Positions 44,115 through 56,548 of a stretch of DNA of 64,000 nt are shown one piece after another (the stretch's first letter is position 1; the number at the start of each line of letters is the position of its first letter). The position numbers were made by a program, and so were the translations under genes. The notes under the pieces are model-generated. The model was given only the letters and a program-made list of their open reading frames with translations, had not been told where the DNA came from and did no database searches. Source of the DNA: Bradysia coprophila (Eukaryota > Arthropoda > Insecta > Diptera > Sciaridae). The stretch spans positions 5,208,390 to 5,272,389 of the forward strand of contig NW_023503409.1 of the NCBI RefSeq assembly GCF_014529535.1, given 5' to 3'.

Positions 44115-44639
44115 AGGGTATTCCAAGTCTCGAGTTTATATTCGAGCATATCCAATAAGTCAACTGTCAACAACTACAAAAAAATTGACCTCAAGAGTCC
44201 GGTAAAATAATTAGTTTTTCAATCGGACTAATATCTGCCGGGTGATAAAACTTACAAAAACCCGTTGTGGTCGACATATAAAAGAAAAAACTTTTTTATA
44301 AAGTCATATCGCTCAGAAGATATTGGTTCGATTGAAAAACTAATTACTTTGGTTTTAATTTGGTATAATTTATGTCGTGTACGTTCGGTTGTCGCGTCAT
44401 TTGAAAGTCTTAAATGTAATTGTCGGAACTATAAGGCTGATATACCTAAAAATTAATTATTAAGTTCCACAGTGCTCGAACATTAATGTTTTTTCGTGTT
44501 TTTTGATATTCTCGTTGGACATTAATTCATATAATTACTTTGGGGTAGTCCTGGATCGTGCGTTTGATGAAAATCCGTTGAGTAAATTTTTGTTGTGGTT
44601 GACAGTTGTTGAATATAAACTTGAGACTTGGAATACCCT
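44115..44639. mobile_element. Tc1/mariner-type MITE (TA target duplication)
   Basis: Terminal inverted repeats AGGGTATTCCAAGTCTC (44115) and GAGACTTGGAATACCCT (to 44639) extend with mismatches over at least 45 bp and are flanked on both sides by TA (44113-44114 and 44640-44641), the usual target duplication of the Tc1/mariner superfamily. Inner inverted blocks ('aattagtttttcaatcg' and 'cgattgaaaaactaatt') continue the arms. 525 bp, non-coding. Confidence 0.8.
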
Positions 44640-44641
44640 TA

Positions 44642-47600
44642 TTACTATTATAATTATATGAGTTTTTATGCCATTTGAAATCGCGCACAGTTATTTTAGC
44701 AATAATAATTTATGATTTATTGTTTTGCTTTTAATTAGCTTTCAGTACGTCAGTAAACCTTAAAAATTTAATAATAAATAATTTTTCGAATTTCTATATC
44801 AGTTTGTTAGTGAAATTTTGCGAGATAACTTTGACTATAAACAAACATAACTTAAAAGAAGATATTTTAGTTGCAGATCTTTCGGTAAGCTATTCAGAAA
44901 TCGTTATTAACATTCGATCTCACTAAACTAAGTTGCAATTTCATTTCAATTTTCGATTCGTTTAATTTTTCCGTTTTAAAAATATTCTCAATTATTTTAC
45001 TTATTTCATGATGAAACTAAAAGGAAAATGGAAAACACAGATTCATTAAAACAATGTATATATAGTTTCTATAGAGTAACTCTTATATAACTCTCACATA
45101 TGAAGTCTTTCATTTAACTATACTTGGCGTGTGCCGAACGTTGTATCAAAATTTATTATATAATCCAACTTTAATTGAGTTTCTAGGAATGCAAAATTCA
45201 TAATTTTTCAGCCAGGAATTCGGACTCGTTATGAATTTCATATAAATGTTCTTCATTTTTAATATTTTCATTAAAAAACATTATTCGCAGATTATTCAAC
45301 ACCGACAATGAAACAACTTCTGTATTGTTTATCAAAATGAAGCCATTAGTATGTCCTTTATATCGACTTAAATAAGCAATTGTAAGCCAAACATTTTCAC
45401 TTTATTCGAAGTTTTTTTTTACATTTACAAACTTATAGCTTCACGGATCCTTAGAAACTCAAGGGTTATATAACATGAAAACATGAGAACATGAAAGAAG
45501 TGGGTAATCAAAGGTCGATCCTATGAAAAATTGTACATGTTATAGCAAAACTAAAAGGGCTTGTCTCTGGTCAGTGACCAAGCAGTAGCAGTGCACTTAA
45601 AACTGGTAATACGCAAAACAAAATTCAAACAAATATTTTGAACTAAAGCTCGTCATATTGATTAGAAGAAATTGTTATTAACCTAATAAATATATACAGA
45701 TGTTACGATGCTTTTACAGAGTGGATGTGAGTACAGTACATGTAACACATTTATATTTACTTCGTTTATACAGAGCACATGCAAATAAAATTATAAAAGC
45801 AATATCGCTCGGTTGAAATTTATTCAGTTTGTTGCCATATTTACAACGAAGCATAAGTAATTTTCTGCTAACTTTTCATCATTTTTTTTTGTAACGTCTA
45901 TTCTTTTCTATTCAATTTTTTTTTTTTTGTTTGTAAAACTTAAGTTTTTCTTGAAGCCAAGATGATGAAAGGAAATCATGTAAGTGTGCTTGCGTTATGG
46001 ACTAAAATATAGTTTGTAAGAGTGATTTCATAAATAAATTTACAAAACCGATTGATTAAACGATCAATTCACCAATGAGAATACGATGCATTTTTTTCGG
46101 GATTATCATTGAGTTAAAGGAAGTTGGCATTTGCGTGATCCGTGATCCAAGATCCATATATAACGAACTTATGTTTTTATTGTATAACGTTCTTGTAATT
46201 TTTAATATCTACTTAATAATAAATAAAGTTGCGATATTTTGTTGCAATGTGGAAACGTGATACAGACAGGTTCTGAAGTCGATCATACGACGTAATATTA
46301 AAGAATCAGAGACAATGCGAACAACTTTTTGCAAAGATATCAATAATAATAATAATAATAATAAATTTAAACTTTACATAAGAGTGGCAAAAATTATGAA
46401 TGATGTTTTAACCTTAAAGAGATAACAATAATAATGTGTTTTGCTCGGCTACATTATCATTTTCCTTTGGCTGTTTATGAGATTAAAAAGAACTGACGCA
46501 CAAACTCGTCCGATCTCTTTATTTGTTCGTTGGGTAGGCATTTAATCTCTTTATTTCAATAAAAAAAATGTTGCGTCGTTTCCGATCTATTTGTTGGACA
46601 ATTAGTCGGTGCAACTTCTTATAACCTTTTTTTTTAATCGACGCAAAACGCAAAACGCAAAATTCTTAGAATTATGAAAATATGTGTTCTACGGTGTGCG
46701 CCCAAAAAAAATATTTTGTTTAAAAAATACGACCCCCATTTTTACCCATTCTGCACAGCCTCCAAAAATGTGACTGAGGTCGTTCATAGCTGCTATATCA
46801 TGGAAACATTTGTCTGAGTTATTTGGCCGCTAGAACAATATGTTTGGTCACATTTTCAATCAGCAGATTTTCTTAAAACATTTTGAGTTAAAAATATTGG
46901 GTCGGCCATTTGGATACTTTATGTAGTCGGCTGCACGGATTAATATTTAAAAAGTTTTGTTTTACGTCGATGCGAAAAAAACTTACAAAAATTGCCTCTA
47001 CTAAATGATATGATTGCATAAACTAATAAAGTTATCACTAAACTTAGGCCGAGTGATCTTAATAATAAAAACAGCTGATTCTTCGGCTGAGTTTTCAAAA
47101 ATGTCCTATCCTGTGAATCAAACAAATTTAAAATTCAATAGACTGAACTCCATTACACAAAGAATTTTAATCTATCGCATGCGGCTATTCATCAGTTATC
47201 GATAACGATAAATAATGACAAGCTCTTGGTAATATGGTCCTATATATAGTAAAATGCATGTTAACAAATTGAAGTACAAGATTTAAAACCAACCGATTAA
47301 AAATACTTTGATCGATGGAAGTCATTGCACCAATAATAATACTGGTCAGGTCATATGCTTGCCGTCTGTAACAGGTTAAAATTTATGTGAAACAGAATTA
47401 TTTTCTCGCTCAAAATTGAAACCCTATAAGTAAGCTATACAATATACTCGTCATTGTAGTTTTGCTCCCTCCCATGTACTAACTTCCAACTTTTTCTTTA
47501 TTTTGTTCGAACCCATTGTATAAAAAAGGAGGTTTAAATGAAATGAAATTTAATTGAGATGGGTTAGGTAGTAATGAAAAGGGTTAGGGAGTAACAAAAA

Positions 47601-48340
47601 AGGAAGATAATCACAAAGAAAGAATGTGACAAATTATATATTGCAAGATACACAACTAGCAACAAACATCGACTCACCTCTTAAAACTTTTATATAAGAA
47701 AATATTATAATGCAACCTCATTATAGTGCTACTAACTGCACTGTTGACAATTACCTATTAATTTTGTTAATTTATATTTTCAAAGAAATCATTAATGTAG
47801 AGGGAAAATGTGCTTCTCCACGGCAGTCTTCTAAATCATAATCTGTTTGAAGTGTAGTGTAATAGTTGTGAATGAAGTAATTACGCTAGTTCCGTTGTCA
47901 ACGTATATATAACTGCCTAAAAATAAAAGCTCTAACGGCAAGGTATCGATCAAACGCATTAAACTGTTTGTCAACAATTTGTTCACAATTTGTTCGTGTT
48001 ATCAGCACGTGTAAAAAATTTCCCTTAAATGCGTACGATATTTCCCGCCAAGAATAGTTAATAGAAAAATATGAAATAAAAGTCATAACACTGATTAGAT
48101 AGGTCACATCGCGTCCGTCACGATATTAAACAGGTCATCGGAACTGGTTTTTGAACTTGTGTCGCGTTATATTATCATGATGAAATTATTTAAAATATTT
48201 CAATCCGTTTAACATTATTCTTGCGGTTCTGCTTTACTCGTATAATAATCGTATCGACACATAAGACTGAATGAAAAAAAAACCCAGCCATTTAAATCGT
48301 AATTAGTGAATACATTTTCGTAATCAAATTCTTTTTTTTA
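44642..48340. other. Intergenic stretch upstream of phenylalanine hydroxylase
   Basis: AT-rich. A short (AAT)n microsatellite lies at about 46341-46363. No exon or RNA gene seen. The CACGTG at about 48007 is a canonical E-box, 0.4 kb upstream of the transcription start inferred for the hydroxylase. Confidence 0.4.
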
Positions 48341-48355
48341 CGTTGTAAGTTTCCT

Positions 48356-48395
48356 TATAAAATGCAGAAGTGGAAGGCAAGCATTATCAGTGAGT
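48356..48395 (+). promoter_or_regulatory. Core promoter of phenylalanine hydroxylase (TATA box and initiator)
   Basis: TATAAAA at 48356-48362 and an arthropod-type initiator TCAGTG at 48387-48392 (predicted +1 at A48389). The T of TATA is 33 bp upstream of the +1, as expected for a focused fly promoter. This predicts a 5' UTR of about 150 nt without intron before the ATG at 48540. Confidence 0.65.
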
Positions 48396-48539
48396 TCGAA
48401 TCATTCATCTAGACTGTATAATTAAATTAAGCTTACGCTTGTGTTGAAGTGTTTACATCGCCTAGCCCGTTTCCAATTTTCAAAAAAAAAAAAAATTCTT
48501 ATTCAACAGCCAGTAATAAAAAAAGAAAACTCCTATATC

Positions 48540-50130
48540 ATGGAGAAAACGAGCTCCGAAGATCCGCAGAATACCTGCATAATATTTTCGATGAAAGATG
48601 AGTCTGCTGGTGCTTTGGCCAATTTTTTAAAATTGTTCGATGAGCACAAAGTCAACTTAATGCACATCGAATCAAGATCCTCAACACGTTTGCCGGGCTA
48701 CGAGTTCTTTGTCGAATGCGACACGAAGAGCGGAAATTTGGGAATGGCAATCGAAAAGCTCAAACAACTCTGCAACTATTTCAACATTATTTCTCGTGAC
48801 TACAAGGATAACGTTTGTACCGTGCCATGGTTTCCTCGACGAATTCGTGATTTGGACAGATTTGCTAATCAAATTCTGTCTTACGGATCTGAACTGGACT
48901 CTGACCATCCTGGCTTTACGGACGAGGTGTACAGAAATAGAAGGTACTCTAGAAAACCTTAATCGCTAGCCACTTTTTAATCGATTGGTATTTCAGAAAA
49001 TATTTCGCGGATATAGCATTCAACTACAGACATGGTCAGCCTTTGCCAAGAGTAGACTATACGAAAGAAGAAACTGACACCTGGGGAATTGTTTTCAATA
49101 AGCTTACTAAATTGTATAAGACTCATGCCTGTCGTGGTAAGTAGAGAGCTTTTCGTTGTTAAATGTGCGTGCGGTTTAAATATTGAATCACAATTACAGA
49201 ACATAATCACGTGTTTCCATTGCTGATTGATAATTGTGGATATAGGGCAGACAACATTCCACAACTTGAAGACGTTTCCAATTTCCTAAAAGGTTCAATT
49301 TCATCAACAAACAAATAAAAACTGATAATCAATTTCCAATGGTTTTACAGATTGTACTGGCTTTACATTACGTCCAGTCGCTGGACTACTATCATCTCGA
49401 GATTTTCTAGCTGGACTAGCATTCCGTGTGTTCCACAGTACGCAATACATTCGACATTCAAGTAAACCATTGTACACACCAGAACCAGATGTGTGCCATG
49501 AACTACTAGGTCATGCACCTTTATTTGCTGATCAGGCATTCGCCCAATTCTGCCAAGAAATTGGTCTGGCATCACTCGGAGCACCCGATGATTATGTGGA
49601 ACAATTGGCGACCGTAAGAATTTTGTTTCTAATTAGTTTCCTCTATCATAACTGACTACTGAATTTATCAAGTGCTTTTGGTTCACTGTGGAATTTGGTC
49701 TGTGTCGCCAAGAAGGTGACCTTAAAGCCTATGGAGCTGGTTTGCTTTCCTCATTCGGAGAGCTTGAGTACTGTTTATCTGAAAAGCCAGAATTAAGAGA
49801 ATTCGAACCAGCAAAAACTGGACTACAAGAATATCCAATCACAGAATATCAACCCATCTACTATGTTGCCAGCTCCTTCGACGAAGCTAAGGAAAAATTG
49901 AAGTGAGTTACATTCGATAAAAAAAAACTTGAAATTTGTTTTCAACTTTTCTTGAATTATTTTTCAGAAAATATGCTGACCTGATTCCGAGACCATTTGG
50001 TGTACGGTACAATGCATACACCCAGAGCATTGAGATACTTGATTCCAAGCCACAAGTCGAAAATTTGATGCATAATCTGAATATGGAATTTCAAACATTA
50101 CAAAATGCCTTTAGAAAACTTAAAGTTTAA
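48540..50130 (+). CDS. Hn: Phenylalanine-4-hydroxylase (Henna-type)
   Basis: Cytosolic, tetrahydrobiopterin- and iron-dependent enzyme that turns phenylalanine into tyrosine; in flies the same enzyme also has tryptophan hydroxylase activity. Six exons: 48540-48943, 48997-49136, 49200-49292, 49351-49613, 49673-49902, 49968-50130; 430 residues (fly and human 452). I chose the ATG at 48540 ([11 protein letters not shown]); the frame upstream has no ATG. The ACT regulatory domain is at about 14-85 ([27 protein letters not shown]). The catalytic domain includes [16 protein letters not shown]. Iron ligands H262 and H267 ([16 protein letters not shown]) and E307 ([10 protein letters not shown]) have the same spacing as human H285/H290/E330. 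The C-terminus has the tetramerisation helix ([13 protein letters not shown]). AATAAA at 50265-50270. Introns are 53-65 bp. Confidence 0.95.
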
Positions 50131-50279
50131 GTTTTGGTATTTGGTATGAATACGCTTTTTTTAGTTGCGATAAGTTCAACGTTAAAGATATTTTGTAAGA
50201 ACATGCCTAGGATTAGCGCCATGAGTATGCTGTGTAATATCAATCATCTAAAAGTTATACTCAAAATAAACAAAAATTT

Positions 50280-51154
50280 TAAATAATTTTTTTTTCTTTA
50301 CTATTGAACTGAGAACTTGCTGCAGGTAATACTAATCACTGAATAAAGGTGTGCGGTCTGCATTTTTTAATCCCACACACGTAATAAGCAACGTAAACTA
50401 ACGAGCGGCAAGATATCATTCCACTTAAGGTCATTCAAGAACGAGACTACGTTTCACCCTGAGAAATGAATGATTAAAGCATTGATACCCATTAAATCAG
50501 AAAGTTCAATGCATCTGAATGTCGTTTAAGCATTAAGATTTTTCATACCATTACACAGTCAAATCGATGTACCGTCGAACAAAATTTTTAAACCAGAATC
50601 TATTGCCTTACTGTCACAAAAGATGGCTCTGCATATCAAAGCTCTCACTGAGCATGCCTGAATAACCGACTCGTCGAATATGCAACTGGACGACGAACAC
50701 AACATTATACCATCCGACGGTAGAAATGTTGATAAGAGCGATGTGATTTCTGTTACAGTGGTAAAAACAACAAGCACACGGATATGGCAATGATGAAAAG
50801 TGAATATAAAACCTGAGTTTGTTGTGTTATGCAGATCAGTTGGCTTTTGATTCGCGTTCAGTTCAGACCTAGCCGGGGTGTGATAAAGTCGATGAAAATG
50901 TTCGAAAAGGAGAATACTGTTGTGCGTTTGGAATAAATTTTTGGGGTTTTTGGTTTGAATTTGTTTTTTTTTTAACAAATTTGATTCATTGGACTGATTT
51001 CGAGTAATCGAAAGCATGTAAATTTAACTGAAACAGAATAACCCTTTAGAGACAGTATGTGTTGTGTATGTTTCAACTGGGTAGTGATAGTGTTGTAAAT
51101 TTAAAAAAAAATTAACAAACAATTCCAACTGGATTAGATATTCAAAAGGAAAAC
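50280..51154. other. Stretch between the hydroxylase and the next exon
   Basis: Includes long open frames on the minus strand (50559-51017, 152 codons) and a short one on the plus strand near 50674-50800 without domain matches. It may contain the promoter and 5' UTR of the gene whose first coding exon is at 51155. Confidence 0.4.
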
Positions 51155-51206
51155 ATGCATCTATTTACGCTACTTGTTTGGATTAATATCACAATATTTT
51201 GTTATG
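51155..51206 (+). CDS. First coding exon of a secreted or membrane protein (signal peptide); rest not found
   Basis: ATG at 51155 in context gaaaacATGC opens 17 codons, MHLFTLLVWINITIFCY, an evident signal peptide, and then splits a Gly-type codon at the strong donor TATG/gtaagtag (51207). No matching next exon could be seen in the 12.8 kb to the right edge, so the gene probably has a very long first intron and continues beyond the window. Insect genes with this layout (signal exon, giant intron) are often cell-surface Ig or receptor genes, but the identity is unknown. Confidence 0.5.
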
Positions 51207-54200
51207 GTAAGTAGATAGTATAGAGACAGAACGAGCCACAGTATTGTATAATTGGGTACACATTACATACGAATTAGTCTGAAACCACTCATTATTTAGA
51301 TAGTGCTTTCCCTGCAGGATTATTTTCTTGTGTAACTATATAGCATCGCTCTGGAATGATAAATGTTTATGCAATAGGACTTACAACCGCTCATTATGTA
51401 GATGAATCACCGTTGTCGTTTAAATTTTATTTGTATTAATAATAGCATTTCCGCTGGTAAACTATAAAAGTTACCATGTTGCAGTAAATACTTTCAATTG
51501 AAAAAGTTTTTTTTTCCTGCTATACGGTATAATGCTATTACCTCAAGGATGGCAAATAAAACTAAAAACTTTTTGAACAGATTAAAGTTGAAAAAAGGAG
51601 ATATTTGTTTTTTCCATCGTGATTTCTAGAAAGGATGTCGAATATAATGTTTGTTCGCTCGCTTTACTCTGGTAAAATGGCGTATATTTGCGGTTCAAAT
51701 GGTTTGGCGCGCCATATGGCTATTCGTGTATAGTTTATTGGTGTTTACACAGGGTTATTGAAATTTTGTAAAATTTCCACATTTGTTTAAGCGGAGATTC
51801 TGGTGCTGAAGTTAGAGTTTAAATGTTTGAGCAAACAGCACATCCGGATATGAGAAGTTTTTATGAGATTTTACGTCAGAATAAAACGTCTAAAGCGAGG
51901 ATAGTATAGTTTCATAATTTCAATTTAATATTTTATTTGCAAAGTTTGTTTAATTAAATTTTATTACATGCTTCGAAATATCTCTCCTCTCCATTAATAT
52001 TAATGTAGTGCTGGAATGCAGGTTCACTTCGTACAGTTACCTTTTTTGTATAGCTTCGAATGCAGCTTTTTTATTATGAGATTCCGTTTAATGTGGCAGA
52101 GAAATTTCACTAACCATATATCACTTTCCAAAAAATATTCAAATTACAAATGTTTATTTGTGGAAAGGGAGTTTGTGTGGGTCGAAAGGGATTTGTGTCT
52201 GTTTATTCGTTAGATGTTACTATTTGAACGAAAATTGTACATGACCGTACAAGTACATGTTTATTAAACCAGCTTTGACTTCATTCTTTATTTTAGTTTA
52301 TTTATGCTGTGTAATTACAAATACAGTATTTTTGGTATCGCGGAGTCTCTTGCCGAGCAAGACTTCTACTCTGGGTAGAAATATCGAGCTTAAACTTTTT
52401 TGAAATCTTTCCAATTTTGGAAACGAGTGCAAGCTCGATTTTGGGTGTTATCAGAAAAAGTAAAAATAGGAAATGGAACTTGATTCAGGTTTTTAGAGGA
52501 TATAGAAGCTCGAAATTGGTGTGCACTGGGATTTGTTAAAGAAATTTAGGAATTTTTTGAGATTTTTTTTTTAATTTGAAAACTTTGTTTTTCAGATACT
52601 TAAAGAATTTTAGAAATTTTTTGGAGAAATAGATTTCTCAAAATAGTCACAAAACAGTACAATTGACGGAAATAAGAAATTATCACATTTTCGTTTTTAA
52701 CAGATTCTACATAATTTCTGGACCCATACATTTGATCTTAGATTAAGGAATTTGTTTATGTATTACACATTAACAAGTGGATAACCACCGGTTTCTGGTG
52801 TGTTTTGATTTTTATTTTTTACACGTTGCCACTGCCACACGTTATTGACAATTTTAAGATATTTTTATTGGGATGTTACGCTGACCGCTTCGTGAAAAAG
52901 GACTTCACCTAGCACAAATTAAAGACCTAGGACAAATGTTTGACATTGCAATGTGGGCAACCTAGACAAACCTAATTTCAAAGCCCACCGAAACCCCTTG
53001 CTTCCATCAATCTGAATCTATATAAAATAGTTTTTTAGTTTTTGTCGCAGTAAACTGTGGGTCTAGAAATATCAGATCACACATAAAACAAAAATGTGAT
53101 AATCCCTTATTTTTTGTAATTGTTAGCTAAATCGAATTTCAGTTTTTTATTCGAAAACGTTCTAACTCAAGTTCACGGTTGAATAAGAGCGAGAGATTTT
53201 TCTCAAATTCGTACTCATTCCTAAATTTATAAGGTGATTTGTGGTATCGTGACAGTTTTTAACTTTGTTCGTCATTTTCTTAAAACCCTTTGATATCCAG
53301 GAGTAACGGCTAACTTTATTATGCAGATTGAACATTTGGCTTCGTAATTAATCAACTAGGTCCCACCTGTTGGGTGGGACAGATCCCTTGACTGTCTGAA
53401 CTTCTCAATAGAATTTTTGTTGGTAATGATTTTTTGATTAATTTCAATCGAATATAATTTTGATGGCCACAAAAACATATTTATAAGAAGAACGGTCTAA
53501 ATATCTCATTAATAATTTAATTCTGTTTATATATATTTATAGCCTTTTACTATCCATTTCTGAATGTAGGCCTCCTGTTAAGGGGTATTTAGCCATGAGA
53601 CCCCACGTGGGCGTGTGAGTTGGTGAGTGTTGACCACATGCTTTATGTGAGTTCCGAACCAAGCTTACAAATTAGCAAGTCTTATAGGAGCACACTCAAA
53701 CTCCTGTTACTAAAATTTTGTAAAAGGGAAAAGTCGTTTTTCTGCTTCGAGTGCCAAATTACCTGGTACCCTTACAGGACTCAGATACTTGTGCACAGAA
53801 TTCATCGTGTATGGGTGACGTCATAGTGTCATTCTTCTGTGAACAGTTCGTTGAAGGCACCAAACACCTCAACTACCCAAATTGTGAAGCTTTAGAACGC
53901 CTAGGAACGTTAATTTTATGCTTTTTAATTAATTAGCGTGTTACTTAGGGTGTATTTTCTTACTTACAGTCAATGGAATAATTAATCAATATTTTATGAA
54001 TTTCTTTTATTAAGTTTAATATTTTTATTGGATCGAGAGTTGCGTAATGGTGTCCGTGATTTGTTGTATTTCACATGAAGTGGTATTCGAAAACGTCGTA
54101 AAAATTACACCGCAAGTCAAAGTCCAAGAGAATTGTGATTTGTGGTAAAATTTACATAAGCAAATCACGGTCAGGTTTTCGCATCCGCAGATCACAGTCC

Positions 54201-55544
54201 AGTGACCATACTTCAAAATATCCAAATTAGCATACTTTTCACTATTTTCTCGCTTTTTCCAAATTTTCTGCTTTTCAAATTTTCACTAACTTTCCAAAAT
54301 TTTCCTAATATTTCCAAACTTTCCTAGTTTTCCAATTTTTTTTTCTTATTTTTCACAATTTTTTTTTATTATGTAAAATTTTCCAAAACTTTACAAAAAT
54401 GTTCCTTAAAATAGTTCCTGGTTAGTCAAGTCGACACATTCTTCAAACCAAATGCGCCCTACTAAAATTATAGGATGCAAGGGGAAATGGGCCACGTACT
54501 CTATATACATATAATGTAAGACAAAGTATAGGACGTTGTTTATCTCTTGTCATTAAAAATCGGAAATGACAGTCCCCAAACTCGAACCTAAAACGTTTCC
54601 ACTAAAAATTTCTAAAGAAATAAAATGTTTCGCCCCTTTATTCTTTGGCAGCTAACTATTTAACGTAATTGCCTACACAACACAAGTTCTCGCTATTCAC
54701 CCCATCGTATCTCGTTGAATTCCTATAAAACACTTTCCATCCAATATAATGTTTGTCGAATCCGAACGTTCAGCTTATATGAATGAATTGACATCAGGCA
54801 AACGGTTCTCATCGGATATATGATTTATGAGAATATATTATCGATTATATTTCAATAATAAATGATGTTCTGTAAAGCATTAGTGTACATTTAATATGAA
54901 TTTTTACTGAAAAATTTATAAAATATGTGACTCTTGTCACGTTGAACAAAAAATTTCGTATAAATTATTATTGAAAGCTTTGCCCTATTGATATTATGAT
55001 ATTATTTTTACTGATGTTACCCAGCAAATAATAATCGAGATACAACGAAAAATATTTTCTTTTATGTGCATTTTTTTCAAAATAAGTTCTTTTCTGTCAA
55101 CACTAAGTGGTTGTTCAAAGTGTAATGTTGTAGTATAATATAGTCATGAAGTCACACAAAATATCAAAAGAATATTTTTTGTTTAGATCATCCCTAAACA
55201 TTTCGATATAAAAGCTTTGATGAAAAATGAATTACATCGCTCAAGCAGTATTTCACAACTTGAAATAAAATTTTAATTTGAATGAAACCAGGCGTTAGGT
55301 AGCAACTTCAATTCCGTGTCATTTTTTGGAAAACATTTTTCCGCTAAAAGTGCTCAGAAATCGAAAATGGCGGAGTGATTCTGTCTTTTGACTTGACTTA
55401 AATTTGAAATACAGCGAAAAATCACATATTATTTTTCGTCCTTGCGGCGAGAATATAGTTATTTACCTGCTGTTGTTTTCCCTTGGGTCCGAAGTGGCCT
55501 GCTACACACCTAGGGAAAACAAGGAAATTGGTTTAGGTTTCAAA
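51207..55544. other. Probable intron or intergenic DNA, nothing recognised
   Basis: AT-rich. 54240-54400 is a pyrimidine-rich, degenerate TTTTCCAAA-type repeat. No exon with a recognisable product on either strand. Confidence 0.4.
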
Positions 55545-56005
55545 AGCATGTAAAATCTTTTGTGCCACTGAGAATTGAAATAGTTTTAGTGTTGTAAAGT
55601 GATTTATTTCAGCATATATTTGATGGGATATTTCAACACTCAAAGCAGTGTTGTTATGGAATTTGTATGAGTTATGACAGCATTCGTTTCATAAAATGCA
55701 AAGCAATGTGATCGATCAAATTTGAAGAGTGATTGTTTACAATGAAAATTATGATTTTTTGGACATTTGTCTATTTCATGCTGCGGGGCCGAAAATGAGG
55801 GCAATTTTTCGAATTTTCTCGGGTTTCCGGCCCTCTGCATGAAAACTCACATGTGCACCTGTTTGGGACGGTTGATTTAAGGCACTTTCGCTTGTAAGCC
55901 TCACTTCGTTCGGCCTACAATCCGCGAAATTGCCTAAAATCAATCGTCCAAAACAGGTACACAAATGACTATTTCAATTCTCGGTTGGCACAAAGCATGA
56001 TGTGT
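55545..56005. mobile_element. Inverted-repeat element, same family as 2828-3191
   Basis: Outer arms 'gtgccactgagaattgaaat' (about 55561-55580) and 'atttcaattctcggttggcac' (to about 55990) pair, with 'aaagcatg' beyond them. An inner hairpin at 55856-55966 runs from 'cacctgtttgggacggttga' to 'caatcgtccaaaacaggt'. The core (gacggt...atttaag.ca.tttcgc) matches the core at 2.9-3.0 kb. Confidence 0.65.
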
Positions 56006-56021
56006 TACACGTATTGTAATG

Positions 56022-56100
56022 AGATTTTTCCAGCACACGACCCAACTTTCCTTACTCGCTCCGCTCGTGGAAAACTTTGGTCTAGTGCTGAAAAAATCAA
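56022..56100. repeat. Short inverted repeat
   Basis: 'tttttccagcacacgaccca' on the left and 'tggtctagtgctgaaaaaa' on the right, with an internal 'cgctccgctcg'. About 79 bp; a small hairpin between two MITEs. Confidence 0.5.
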
Positions 56101-56130
56101 CATCACAATACTTGTAACATACTATAACAT

Positions 56131-56548
56131 AACTCGGGATAAAAGTTGAAAAGTCTCTATCGTTTTCGTTTTATTGACATCGGCTTCGCCTCGGATCAAC
56201 AAAATTCACACTAAACATTTTCATCTTTTTATCCCTTGTAATACCTATTGTTAACCAAGAGGTGAAAATAGAAAATTTCACCAAGAGCGGAAATTATTCG
56301 GTCAATGTAGAATTTTTATATCTCCCCGAGGTGAACCTAATGTTTTACATGCTACATGCGTCGAAAACCGTACTTTTCATGTTTTAAGCACTTCTTTCGA
56401 CGCCCTCAGCATGTAAAATCCATTACATAACTCGGGATAAAAATGAAAAGTCTCGTTTTCGTGTGTTATTGACATCGGCTTCGCCTCGGATCAACAAAAA
56501 TCACACGACAACTCTACTTTTCATCTTTTTATCTCTAGTCATGTAAAA
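56131..56548. mobile_element. Two TTTACATG-family MITE copies (one partial, one complete)
   Basis: The complete copy 56343-56548 runs from ttttacatgctacatgcgtc to ctctagtcatgtaaaa and is the reverse complement of 41626-41833. The partial copy at about 56131-56267 keeps 'ctcgggataaaag', 'gacatcggcttcgcctcgga' and 'atctttttatccct'. Confidence 0.75.

Noticed and set aside
48441..48539. Upstream extension of the hydroxylase reading frame (starting at a GTG)
   Set aside because: No ATG in this part; it includes an A-rich run and lies between the predicted initiator and the ATG at 48540, so it is treated as 5' UTR.
50559..51017. 152-codon ORF on the minus strand downstream of the hydroxylase
   Set aside because: Low-complexity Ser/Thr/His composition, no domain, no splice partner; it overlaps the likely 5' region of the plus-strand exon at 51155.
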